Source of the DNA: CAZEFK01 sp964511405
GTDB lineage: Bacteria; Pseudomonadota; Alphaproteobacteria; Elsterales; Elsteraceae
Assembly: GCA_964511405.1 (NCBI GenBank)
Contig: CAZEFK010000057.1
Location: forward strand, 1 to 34,901
DNA: 34,901 nucleotides
Direction of reading: 5' to 3'
Shown here one piece after another: positions 7,837-15,753 of the stretch (the first letter of the stretch is position 1; every line of letters begins with the position of its first letter). A program made the translations under genes and the position numbers. The notes beneath the pieces were generated by a model that was given only the letters and a program-made list of their open reading frames with translations, searched no databases and was not told the origin of the DNA.

Positions 7837-8007
7837 CGATAGCCTTGGGATAAGATCGACTCAAGGAGATTTGTCCATAACCGCCGCTTGCCGATGCCGT
7901 TGCGCAACCATCGACCAGGAGACTTGCTCTACCGTAACCGGGAGAAAGCTGGTCACGCCGTCAACGTCCCGAGCGGGTTGTGGGCGCGTTAACGAGGCAG
8001 GTCAGCC
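7837..8007. other. Gene-free accessory DNA
   Basis: No supportable gene. One frame on the plus strand is open from 7843 to the TAA at 7990-7992 and reads like a protein end (LRNHRPGDLLYRNREKAGH), but it has no start codon in a sensible place and I do not recognise it. It may be the tail of a deleted gene. Confidence 0.3.
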
Positions 8008-8379
8008 TCAAGCGTAGCCGCCGACCGCGACCCGGCTGAGATAGCTCTTCACCGCTTCGGCGCGGCCTTGCTTCACCAGATCCTCGGCCGTCTGGTCGCC
8101 AAAGGGCGGCAGGGGCTGGGCGCGATACCACGCAAACGTCTGCTGAACCGAGCCACACCAGGGCAGGACGCGATTGATGATCTCGGCGACGTCGCGCAGG
8201 CGGGCCTGGGTGGCCGGGGCACGTCGGCGCAGCGTCTTCGACACGGCGTCGCGCGACAGGCCGCTGGCGAGGGCCAGCTCGGTTTTGCTGACGTGCAGAG
8301 CCTGGACCAGCCGGTCCAGCTGCACCGTGCCGTCCTGCCCGACAATGTCGGCCAGAAACGGAAGCTCGATCGCCGCCAT
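8008..8379 (-). CDS. Orphan MbcA/ParS/Xre-type antitoxin (DUF2384 family)
   Basis: 123 residues. The N-terminal half carries an Xre-like helix-turn-helix (LHVSKTELALASGLSRDAVSKTL, about residues 28-50). The C-terminal half is the toxin-binding domain: WYRAQPLPPFGDQTAEDLV then EAVKSYL, the hallmark of antitoxins that pair with RES-domain NAD-degrading toxins. A RES toxin would be expected just downstream (below 8008), but no RES motif is readable there on either strand. It may act in trans, protect against an incoming toxin, or be a leftover. ATG at 8379 is the only good start. A short TCCC/GGGA dyad near 8402-8416, just upstream, could be an operator but is weak. Confidence 0.82.
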   Translation of the reverse strand: MAAIELPFLADIVGQDGTVQLDRLVQALHVSKTELALASGLSRDAVSKTLRRRAPATQARLRDVAEIINRVLPWCGSVQQTFAWYRAQPLPPFGDQTAEDLVKQGRAEAVKSYLSRVAVGGYA

Positions 8380-8502
8380 GTGGTTGCCTCACAAGCTGTC
8401 CCATATCTGCGGGATAATGTGCGCCTCAACCACGCTGTTGCAAGCACGGGGCAGGGTCTTCGGCGCCGGCGCGGTGGCGGTGCCCACAGCACGCCACGGC
8501 AA

Positions 8503-8552
8503 CTCCCGTTTGGGAGCTTCGCGGCACGGGCGATCCCGCTACGCCTGCGGGA
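8503..8552 (+). promoter_or_regulatory. Two small hairpins in the leader of the secreted-protein gene
   Basis: CTCCC-GTTT-GGGAG (8503-8516) and TCCCGC-N7-GCGGGA (8534-8539 with 8547-8552). No T-run follows either, so they are not convincing terminators. They may shape the 5' leader of the gene at 8583. Confidence 0.25.
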
Positions 8553-8582
8553 CATCAAATCTGGTCCTCGGAGACGATCACC

Positions 8583-8867
8583 ATGCGGAAGTCCCTCGCC
8601 CTCGCCCTGGCCCCAGTTGCCCTGGCCGCAATCGCCCTGACCGCGGCGACCGCCCAGGCCCAGAATGCCGACGACGTCAAATGGGTCGCCCAGTGCATCG
8701 CCGACAATTCCAGCGCGACGGCGTCGGTCGGGCTGGATGTGGTCAGCAAGTACTGCGGCTGCATGAACAACAAGATGGGGTCGAACGAAACCCAGTCGAT
8801 CACCCAGTGGGAGAAGAGCCACACCGCCGAGCGCGACGCCTGCAGCGCCGCGGCCGGCTGGAAGTAG
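8583..8867 (+). CDS. Small secreted (periplasmic) four-cysteine protein, function unknown
   Basis: 94 residues. A clear Sec signal peptide (MRK, hydrophobic core LALALAPVALAAIALTA, predicted cut after ATAQA near residue 25) leaves a mature protein of about 69 residues. It has four cysteines (38, 58, 60, 87) including a YCGC motif, suggesting two disulphides or a metal/haem site. GGAG (8570-8573) is 9 nt before the ATG. It resembles widespread short alphaproteobacterial hypothetical proteins; no function is assigned. It lies alone between the orphan antitoxin and hsdR and may be a chromosomal gene trapped in the island. Confidence 0.75.
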   Translation: MRKSLALALAPVALAAIALTAATAQAQNADDVKWVAQCIADNSSATASVGLDVVSKYCGCMNNKMGSNETQSITQWEKSHTAERDACSAAAGWK

Positions 8868-9059
8868 TCGGTCGGCGATCGGGCGGTCGGGTGCCGCAGC
8901 ACCAGCCCCGGCTTGGCGGCGGCAGCCGGTCTTCGCTAGGACGAGCTTGAGCCGGGTGCGTGCGGGCCCGACCGTGACAAAAGTGCGAATACGTGGGGGC
9001 GTCACAGGGCATGCTCGATGGGGCTCACGTCGCGCAATGCGATGCGGTTCCAACAAGTT

Positions 9060-9079
9060 GAGAGACCTTGTACTCTCTC
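9060..9079 (+). promoter_or_regulatory. Dyad at the hsdR start
   Basis: GAGAGA (9060-9065) and TCTCTC (9074-9079) flank the TTG start with an 8-nt centre. It may act as an operator or hide the purine-rich ribosome site of hsdR. Only the repeat is observed. Confidence 0.3.
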
Positions 9080-11818
9080 CACGTGAGCGACGCATTCCAC
9101 CCGGAGGACAAGGCCCGATCGGCCATCGACAGGCGTCTGGTTGAGGCCGGCTGGCTGGTGCAATCGCGTGCCGACCTCAACCTCGGGGCCGGCATCGGTG
9201 TCGCCGTGCGGGAGTTCCCGACAGCGTCCGGTCCGGTCGACTACGCCCTGTTCGTTGGCCGCCGTCTCTGCGGCGTCATCGAAGCTAAGGCGGCCGGAAC
9301 GACGCTCTCCGGATTTGCGGACCAGGCGGAACGCTACATCGCCGACCTTCCGAAGGATCTCATTCAGACCGAAGGGCAGGTCCGGTTCGAATATGTCGCG
9401 TCCGCCAGCGAAACGCTGTTCCGCGATCGGGCCGATCTCGACCCCGCATCTCGCCGCCTATTCTCCTTCCACCGTCCGGAAACCTTGCAGCGTTGGTTCG
9501 CCGATCCGTCCTCGCTGCGCCGCCGGCTCCAGGGCATGCCGCCCCTTCTCACCGAAGGACTTCGTTGCTGCCAGGTCGACGCGGTCTCGGCGCTCGAAGG
9601 GTCCATGACAGCGAACCGACCACGCGCCCTGGTGCAGATGGCGACCGGCGCCGGCAAGACGTTCACCGCTTGTACGCTCGCCTACCGCCTGCTCGCCCAT
9701 GCTGGCTTCCGCCGCATCCTGTTCCTAGCCGACCGCGCCAATCTTGTCCGGCAGACGCGCGACGAGTTTCTGGCCTATCGCCCGCCTGGGACCGGCCGAT
9801 CGTTTGCCGAGATCTACAATGTCCAAAAGCTTGGCTCGGGTGGGCTGGACAAGGATGCCCAGGTCGTGGTGTCCACCATTCAGCGCGTCTATGCGGTGCT
9901 GACGGGCAACGAACTGTCCGAGGACGAGGAAGAAGCGTCGTCCTTCGAAACCCCGCTGGTCGGCACCGAGCGGCTAGTCACCTATAACCCAGCCCTGCCG
10001 ATCGAGAGCTTCGACCTGGTAATCACGGACGAGTGCCATCGCTCGATCTACGGTACCTGGCGGCAAGTACTCGAGTATTTCGACGCCTTCACCGTCGGCC
10101 TGACCGCGACGCCGTCGCTCCACACCATGGGTTTCTTCGGCCGCAATCTCGTCGCCCAATATCCTTATGAGCGTTCGGTCGCGGACGGCGTGAATGTCGG
10201 GTTCGAGATCTTCCGGATCCGCACCGAGATCGGCGAACGGGGCGCGACCGTGAAGGCCGGCTACGATCTTCCGGTGCGCGACCGGCGGACCCGGGCAGAG
10301 CGCTATGAGACCCTGACCGAGGACTTCACCTATGCGCCCCAGGCCTTGGACCGCTCGGTGCTGGTACCCAACCAGATCCGCACCGTGCTTGCCGCCTTTC
10401 GCGACACCCTGTTCACGGAGCTGTTCCCGGGCCGACGCGAGGTCCCGAAAACCCTGATCTTCGCCAAGGACGATCACCACGCGGAAGAGATCGTCACGTT
10501 GGTGCGCGAGGTATTCGGCAAGGGTAACGACTTCGCCAAGAAGATCACCTATCGCACCGACGGCGCCGATCCCGAGACGCTGATCCGGCAGTTCCGAAAC
10601 GACTACAATCCGCGGATCGCGGTCACCGTCGACATGATCGCCACCGGTACCGACGTAAAGCCGATCGAGGCTTTGATCTTCCTGCGCGACGTGAAGTCGG
10701 AACTGTATTTCGAGCAGATGAAGGGCCGCGGCGCCCGCACGATCCCGGCCGAGAAGCTGCGCGACGTGACGCCCGATGCCGAGGCGAAGACCCGTTTCGT
10801 CCTGATCGACGCAGTCGGCGTGACCGAGACCATGAAGTCGGTCTCCCAGCCGCTCGAACGGGACCGCAAGATCGGCTTCGACAAGCTGATCGACCAGATC
10901 GCCGCTGGACGGCGCGACGACGACGCGCTCGCAACCCTGGCCGCCCGGCTGGCCGCCCTCGACCGCCGCGTAGGCGACCGGGACCGGGCACGCATCATCG
11001 CCGCGACCAACGGCATCGACCTGCCCGGCCTCGCTCGTCGGTTGCTCGACGCGATCGATCCCGACGTTTTGGCCGCCCAGATCGGGCCTGACGCGCCCGA
11101 ACCGGAACGAAAAGCAGCCCAGGCTCGGGCCAAGGACGAGGCCGTCGCGGTGTTCGACGACCCTGCCTTGCGGCGCCTCCTGAAAGACGTGAAGGCCGCC
11201 TCCGACATCCGGATCGACACGGTTTCGATCGACGCCGTCGTCTCCTCGGGCTGGAACGAGGCAAAGGCTGGCGAGACGGTGAGCCGGTTCACCCGGTTCC
11301 TCGACGAGCGGAAGGACGAGCTGGCAGCCTTGCAGATCCTCTACCGCTTGCCCTATGCGCAGCGACGGCTGACCTACGAAGCGGTGGACGACTTGCGCGA
11401 TGCGCTGCGCCGGCCGCCCTGGCTGCTGGAGCCGGCCGACGTCTGGCGCGCCTACAAGCGCCTGGCCGGCGATCGGGTCAGAGGTAATCCGGCCGGAACC
11501 CTGGCCGACATCGTCATGCTGGTGCGGTATACGATCGGCCAGATCGAAACGCTGGAACCGTTGCCCGCCGTCGTCGCCGCCCGCTTCAACCTGTGGCTCG
11601 GCCGCGAGGAGAAAGCCGGGCGCAGCTACACCGACGAACAGCTCGCCTGGCTGCGCGCGATCCGCGACCATCTGGCCGTCAACGTCGAGATCCAGCCCGC
11701 CGACCTGTCGGATGCACCCGAATTCGCCGCCTCCGGCGGCATCGTCAGGGCGCGGACGCTGTTCGGCGATCGATTGCCGGCGCTGCTCGACGACTTGACC
11801 GAGACGCTCGTTGCCTGA
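9068..11818 (+). CDS. hsdR: Type I restriction enzyme R subunit (EcoEI-like)
   Basis: Motor and nuclease subunit that cleaves unmethylated foreign DNA after ATP-driven translocation, in complex with HsdS and HsdM. 916 residues. The N-terminal nuclease has the D58-x13-E72-A-K74 site in VDY...IEAK. The SF2 helicase has Walker A ATGAGKT (192-198), a DECH box (321-324), motif III LTAT, and motifs V/VI around VDMIATGTDVKP and FEQMKGRGART. The C-terminal region is the EcoEI_R_C type. Start TTG at 9068 with GAGAGA just upstream; GTG at 9083 is the alternative. First gene of hsdR-vapB-vapC-hsdS-hsdM. No frameshift or missing motif, so it is likely active. Confidence 0.95.
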   Translation: MYSLHVSDAFHPEDKARSAIDRRLVEAGWLVQSRADLNLGAGIGVAVREFPTASGPVDYALFVGRRLCGVIEAKAAGTTLSGFADQAERYIADLPKDLIQTEGQVRFEYVASASETLFRDRADLDPASRRLFSFHRPETLQRWFADPSSLRRRLQGMPPLLTEGLRCCQVDAVSALEGSMTANRPRALVQMATGAGKTFTACTLAYRLLAHAGFRRILFLADRANLVRQTRDEFLAYRPPGTGRSFAEIYNVQKLGSGGLDKDAQVVVSTIQRVYAVLTGNELSEDEEEASSFETPLVGTERLVTYNPALPIESFDLVITDECHRSIYGTWRQVLEYFDAFTVGLTATPSLHTMGFFGRNLVAQYPYERSVADGVNVGFEIFRIRTEIGERGATVKAGYDLPVRDRRTRAERYETLTEDFTYAPQALDRSVLVPNQIRTVLAAFRDTLFTELFPGRREVPKTLIFAKDDHHAEEIVTLVREVFGKGNDFAKKITYRTDGADPETLIRQFRNDYNPRIAVTVDMIATGTDVKPIEALIFLRDVKSELYFEQMKGRGARTIPAEKLRDVTPDAEAKTRFVLIDAVGVTETMKSVSQPLERDRKIGFDKLIDQIAAGRRDDDALATLAARLAALDRRVGDRDRARIIAATNGIDLPGLARRLLDAIDPDVLAAQIGPDAPEPERKAAQARAKDEAVAVFDDPALRRLLKDVKAASDIRIDTVSIDAVVSSGWNEAKAGETVSRFTRFLDERKDELAALQILYRLPYAQRRLTYEAVDDLRDALRRPPWLLEPADVWRAYKRLAGDRVRGNPAGTLADIVMLVRYTIGQIETLEPLPAVVAARFNLWLGREEKAGRSYTDEQLAWLRAIRDHLAVNVEIQPADLSDAPEFAASGGIVRARTLFGDRLPALLDDLTETLVA

Positions 11819-11838
11819 TATCTATCATCTGGTAGATA
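11819..11838 (+). promoter_or_regulatory. Probable VapB autoregulatory operator
   Basis: TATCTATC (11819-11826), 4-nt centre, GGTAGATA (11831-11838): an inverted repeat with one mismatched pair, AT-rich against a GC-rich background. It begins directly after the hsdR stop codon and lies just before vapB. AbrB-type antitoxins bind such palindromes to repress their own operon. If bound here it would also sit inside the restriction operon. Confidence 0.55.
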
Positions 11839-11855
11839 CCGTTCGAGAACCGACC

Positions 11856-12110
11856 GTGGGCGCGACTGCCAAGATTTTCATGCATGGACGCAGCCAGGCC
11901 GTGCGCCTGCCCAAGGAGTTTCGGCTGCCGGGAACCGAAGTACGTGTCAGCAAGGTCGGCAACAAGGTGATTCTGGAGCCGATCGACCCGCCGCCCTTCG
12001 ACGTGAAGGCGTGGCGCGAGCGATTGCGCGCCCTCGGCGCCGCCGACTTCCTGCCCGAGGGCCGGCCCGAACAGCCGCCGCTCCCCGACGACGACCCTTC
12101 GTTCGGCTAA
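11856..12110 (+). CDS. vapB: VapB-type antitoxin (AbrB/MazE fold)
   Basis: 84 residues from GTG 11856. The N-terminal AbrB/SpoVT swapped-hairpin domain is obvious: AKIFMHGRSQAVRLPKEFRL then VSKVGNKVILEPI. The tail (DVKAWRERLRALG, ending acidic DDDPSFG) is the toxin-wrapping part. A longer in-frame form from TTG 11811 would overlap hsdR and run through the operator palindrome, so the GTG is preferred, although its ribosome site (GAG at 11845) is weak. The stop is 6 nt before vapC. It neutralises VapC and represses the pair. Confidence 0.88.
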   Translation: MGATAKIFMHGRSQAVRLPKEFRLPGTEVRVSKVGNKVILEPIDPPPFDVKAWRERLRALGAADFLPEGRPEQPPLPDDDPSFG

Positions 12111-12116
12111 GTCGGC

Positions 12117-12524
12117 TTGTTCCTGCTGGACACCAATGCGGTGATCGCCGTCATGACCGAACGCGTGCCGGCGGTCGCGGTGCGCCTGGACGCCGAGATC
12201 GGCCGGGGCACCACGATCCTCTTGTCTGCGGTCGTGCTGTACGAGCTACGCTACGGGATCGCGAAGAGCGACCGACCGGAGCGCAGCCGGGCCGTCCTGC
12301 AGCAGTTCCTGGCCGGCCCGATCACCCCCGTCACCTTCGATCCCGAGGACGCCGAGCATGCCGGCGACATCCGTGCGCATCTGCAGCGCCAAGGCACGCC
12401 CATTGGTCCTTACGACATTCTGATCGCAGCCCAGGCGCGCCGGCGCAGCGCGACACTGGTCACCTCCAACCGCCGCGAATTCGCCCGCGTGCCGGACCTT
12501 GCCGTCGAGGATTGGGCGAAATGA
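12117..12524 (+). CDS. vapC: VapC ribonuclease toxin (PIN domain)
   Basis: 135 residues, normal length. The acidic PIN site is present: Asp5 in FLLDTN, Glu43 in LYELRYG, Asp100 in GPYDILIAA and the late TSNRREF segment, where Asn118 takes the fourth position as in many VapCs. Family members cleave tRNA or rRNA when freed from VapB. The only reasonable start is TTG at 12117, 6 nt past the vapB stop. The stop overlaps the hsdS start (ATGA), so toxin and specificity subunit are translationally coupled. Confidence 0.9.
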   Translation: MFLLDTNAVIAVMTERVPAVAVRLDAEIGRGTTILLSAVVLYELRYGIAKSDRPERSRAVLQQFLAGPITPVTFDPEDAEHAGDIRAHLQRQGTPIGPYDILIAAQARRRSATLVTSNRREFARVPDLAVEDWAK

Positions 12525-14071
12525 GCTTGGCCGATCACAGCGAGGGTGAGTCTGCGCCGGCTCGACCGAGAGTCGGGGAGCCGTGGCACCTGCCGCAGGG
12601 ATGGCTTTGGTCGGTAGTTTACGATGCGATCCAACCGGTCTCCACCAAAGATCCAAAACGGATCTTTAAATCAGACTTGTTTATTTATATCGATTTGAGC
12701 GCGATACGCCAAGGGAAGATCGAGAAAATTCAGCAAATTCCCGGCGACAACGCACCGTCGCGCGCTCGACAACTTGTAAATCAATCGGACACCTTGTTTT
12801 CATGTGTTCGCGTTTATCTTGAGAACATCACTTTAGTGCCAAGTGAATATGATGGAGCAATCGCCTCCACGGCATATTGCGTTCTGAGACCGTCGAACAT
12901 AATAGACAGCCGATACCTAAATTACTTCGTCCGTTCCCCACCCTTCATTAGTTGGACGACCAAACTTCAAAGAGGAAACAGTCCGCCAGCAGTCCTCGAT
13001 TCAGATGTTAAGGCGCAGGCTTTGCCTCTCGCGCCTCTTGCTGAACAGAGGCGAATTGTCGCCCGCATCGACGCCCTGTTCGCCGAAATTGAGGACGGGG
13101 AAAGGGCGTCGGTGGAGGCCCGAGAAGGACTGGAGACGTTCCGCCGCGCCCTACTCAAGGTCGCCGTCTCGGGCGAATTGACCCGGGATTGGCGCGTAAC
13201 GAATAGTCCTGCCGAGAGTGGCCGTGAATTCGCTACCCGCATCGCTGCCGAGCGCGCAGTCAATCCATCGGGGTCGGGGCGCGGTCGTCGGAGATCCACC
13301 TCTACCGCACTCGATCCAACAGGCCTGCCCACACTTCCCGAAACCTGGGTGTGGGCCAGACTGGAAGACCTTGTCACTGCAGGACCAACCAACGGGTACT
13401 CGCCAAAGACGAACGCCGAGGGCGATGGTACGCTATCTCTTAAATTGACCGCGACTACGAAGGGATGGATCGATCTTGCCCCTCGATCTACGAAGGTTCT
13501 GGCGGAAACGATCAGTTCTGCTTCCGACCTCTTCCTGACGGACGGAGATCTACTATTTCAACGAGGGAATACGATCGAATACGTCGGAATAGCCGCGGTC
13601 TACCGAGGCCCACCCAGGACCTATATCTACCCAGATCTGATGATAAGGGTTCGCACGAACCACCCTGAACTTACGGAATGGCTCTGGCGGGTGGCAAATT
13701 CACCCTATGGCCGGAAATATATGGCCGATAGGGCGACAGGTACTGCCGGTACGATGCCAAAGATCAGTGGAGAAACGCTGCGCGCGTTTCCGGTGCCGCT
13801 GCCGCCGATGGCTGAGATGATCGAAATCCTCCGGCGCATATCCGGCGCGCTCTCCGCTAACTCGGATACGCTCGGACTGCTTGACGCCGCGACCGCCGAT
13901 GCGGCGCGCCTCAAACAGTCGATCCTCAAGGCCGCCTTCGAAGGTCGCCTTGTACCCCAGGATCCGACCGACGAGCCCGCGGCGGCCATGTTGGCTCGGC
14001 TGAAACCATCGGCCGACGACAAGCCGCGCCGGTCGGGTCGCCCGCGCGCAGCCGCCAGGAGCCAGCCATGA
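12521..14071 (+). CDS. hsdS: Type I restriction specificity subunit
   Basis: 516 residues. Gives sequence recognition to both the HsdM methylase and the HsdR-containing nuclease. Two target-recognition domains: the first from GEPWHLPQGW to the SPPAVLDSDVKAQALPLAPL boundary, the second from LPETWVWARLEDL to KISGETLRAFPVPLPP. Each is followed by a conserved helical spacer (AEQRRIVARIDALFAEIE... and AEMIEILRRIS...LKQSILKAAFEG). The first recognition domain (about 12600-13010) is much richer in A/T and rare codons than the rest of the operon, a sign of domain exchange. The ATG overlaps the vapC stop by 4 nt and the stop overlaps the hsdM start by 4 nt. Confidence 0.95.
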   Translation: MSLADHSEGESAPARPRVGEPWHLPQGWLWSVVYDAIQPVSTKDPKRIFKSDLFIYIDLSAIRQGKIEKIQQIPGDNAPSRARQLVNQSDTLFSCVRVYLENITLVPSEYDGAIASTAYCVLRPSNIIDSRYLNYFVRSPPFISWTTKLQRGNSPPAVLDSDVKAQALPLAPLAEQRRIVARIDALFAEIEDGERASVEAREGLETFRRALLKVAVSGELTRDWRVTNSPAESGREFATRIAAERAVNPSGSGRGRRRSTSTALDPTGLPTLPETWVWARLEDLVTAGPTNGYSPKTNAEGDGTLSLKLTATTKGWIDLAPRSTKVLAETISSASDLFLTDGDLLFQRGNTIEYVGIAAVYRGPPRTYIYPDLMIRVRTNHPELTEWLWRVANSPYGRKYMADRATGTAGTMPKISGETLRAFPVPLPPMAEMIEILRRISGALSANSDTLGLLDAATADAARLKQSILKAAFEGRLVPQDPTDEPAAAMLARLKPSADDKPRRSGRPRAAARSQP

Positions 14072-15582
14072 ATGAACAGGCCCTCGTCGGCAAGGTCTGG
14101 AACTTCGCGCATGTCCTGCGCGACCAGGGCATCTCCTATCAGGCCTACATCTCACAGATCTCGTACCTGCTGTTCCTCAAGATGGACGACGAGCGGGTCA
14201 CCCAGATCGGCGAGCCGTCGCTGCTGCCGGCCGGCGCACGCTGGGCGGACATCAAGGAACTGGCGGGCGAGGCGCTGGGCCGCGCTTATGGCCGGCTGCT
14301 CGATACACTATCGCGCCAGCGCGGCATCATTGGCGCGATCTTTCTGAAAGCCCAGAACGAGATCCAGGACCCGGCCAAGCTTAAGCGGCTGGTCGGGCTG
14401 ATCGACGGCGAGACCTGGCTCGGCCTGCCGGTCGACGTCAAGGGCTCGATCTACGAAGGCTTGCTCGCGCGCAACGCCGAGGACGTCAAATCAGGCGCCG
14501 GCCAGTATTTCACGCCGCGTCCGCTGATCGAAGCGATGGTCGAGGTGGTCGACCCCGAGCCGCACGAGACCGTCCACGATCCGGCCTGCGGCACCGCGGG
14601 GTTCCTGCTGGCAGCCTGGGAGCACATGAAGCGCCACCCGCGGGCGCGTGACCGCGGCGTCTATTCGGCGCTGCGCAACAAATTCTCCGGCGTGGATATC
14701 GTGCCCGAGGTGGTCCGGCTCGCCGCAATGAACCTATATCTGCACGGCATCACCGGGGCCGAGAGCATCGTCGAAGCGAAGGATGCGCTACTCGGCGCGG
14801 GCGGGCGAAGCTACGACATCGTGCTGACCAATCCCCCCTTCGGGCGCAAACAGAGCTACCGCATCGTACGCGACGACGGCGAGATGGACAGCGAGCGCGA
14901 AGACTACGACCGCGCCGATTTCTTCGTCACCACGTCCAACAAGCAACTGAACTTTCTGCAGCACATCATGACCATCTTGGCACCCGAGGGTTGCGCGGCC
15001 GTGGTGCTGCCCGACAACGTACTGTTCGAGGGCGGCGCCGGCGAGACCATCCGCCGGCGGCTGCTGAACAATTTCGACTTCCACACCCTGCTGCGCTTGC
15101 CGACCGGGATCTTTTACAAGCAGGGCGTGAAAGCAAACGTGCTGTTCTTCGAAAAGCGGCCGCCGGCCGAGACGGCGGCGACCTCGGCTCTCTGGGTCTA
15201 CGATTTGCGCACGAACCAGAGGTTTACTCTGAAGGAGCGCCCCATGACCGGGCGTGACCTTGCGGATTTCGTCGACCGCTATCGCCCCGCCCGGCGTGCC
15301 GAACGCGTGGAATCCGATCGCTTCCGCCGCTACCCGCTGGACGTCCTGCTCGCCCGTGACAAGGTCAATCTCGACCTGTTCTGGCTGAAAGACGACACGC
15401 TGGACGACCCCGACCTGCTGCCGCCGCCTGAAGAGATTGCTGCCGAGATCGCCGACGCGCTGGAGACGGCGCTCGATCGGTTTCGCAGCGTAGCAGCCGC
15501 GCTTGGCAACGACGCCGGGGTGTCCGTCCAACCAGATCCCACTCAGGCAACGATTGGCTCGTCGAAGCGCAGCGCAAGATAA
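14068..15582 (+). CDS. hsdM: Type I N6-adenine DNA methyltransferase subunit
   Basis: 504 residues, full length. N-terminal helical HsdM domain (LVGKVWNFAHVLRDQG, YLLFLKMDDE), then the N6-adenine methylase core with the AdoMet motif I DPACGTAGF (171-179) and catalytic NPPFG (255-259), and a C-terminal HsdS-contacting region. Methylates adenine in the target set by HsdS, protecting host DNA. ATG overlaps the hsdS stop. The gene order R-S-M with the methylase last, and a toxin-antitoxin pair between R and S, is unusual for the family. Confidence 0.95.
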   Translation: MNEQALVGKVWNFAHVLRDQGISYQAYISQISYLLFLKMDDERVTQIGEPSLLPAGARWADIKELAGEALGRAYGRLLDTLSRQRGIIGAIFLKAQNEIQDPAKLKRLVGLIDGETWLGLPVDVKGSIYEGLLARNAEDVKSGAGQYFTPRPLIEAMVEVVDPEPHETVHDPACGTAGFLLAAWEHMKRHPRARDRGVYSALRNKFSGVDIVPEVVRLAAMNLYLHGITGAESIVEAKDALLGAGGRSYDIVLTNPPFGRKQSYRIVRDDGEMDSEREDYDRADFFVTTSNKQLNFLQHIMTILAPEGCAAVVLPDNVLFEGGAGETIRRRLLNNFDFHTLLRLPTGIFYKQGVKANVLFFEKRPPAETAATSALWVYDLRTNQRFTLKERPMTGRDLADFVDRYRPARRAERVESDRFRRYPLDVLLARDKVNLDLFWLKDDTLDDPDLLPPPEEIAAEIADALETALDRFRSVAAALGNDAGVSVQPDPTQATIGSSKRSAR

Positions 15583-15599
15583 GGGCCCGCGATCCCGGA

Positions 15600-15746
15600 T
15601 CAGAAGCGTGCCATCGCCGCCGCCGGACGGCCGCCGGAACAGACCTGGTTGAGCGCCGCCGCGAATTCGTTCCAGCCGGCGCAGCCCGTGGCGGCGTCGT
15701 AGGCGGCCCCGATCAGTCGCGACAGGTACTCCGAATCTCGCTCCAC
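15600..15746 (-). pseudogene. Truncated N-terminus of a LuxR-type regulator at the island edge
   Basis: 48 codons from GTG 15746 to TGA 15602-15600. The start ERDSEYLSRLIGAAYDAA, then GWNEFAAALNQVC, resembles the N-terminal helices of alphaproteobacterial PAS/LuxR-type regulators (usually 350-380 residues). The open frame stops 18 bases from the end of hsdM, and no PAS or helix-turn-helix part follows. I infer that the gene was cut when the restriction operon arrived or by a deletion. It starts 7 nt after the SDR stop, so it may once have been the last gene of that operon. An independent tiny gene is less likely. Confidence 0.5.
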
Positions 15747-15753
15747 TGATCTG

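Noticed and set aside
7837..8007. RES-domain toxin partner for the antitoxin
   Set aside because: No RES-like sequence could be read in any frame on either strand.
7769..8017. 82-codon plus-strand frame in the accessory gap
   Set aside because: Ser/Arg/Cys-rich, no start with a ribosome site, no recognisable family, and partly antisense to the antitoxin gene.
7245..15746. Insertion sequence or integrase-based island boundaries
   Set aside because: No transposase, integrase, tRNA gene or clear terminal repeats could be seen, so no mobile element is called even though the content looks acquired.
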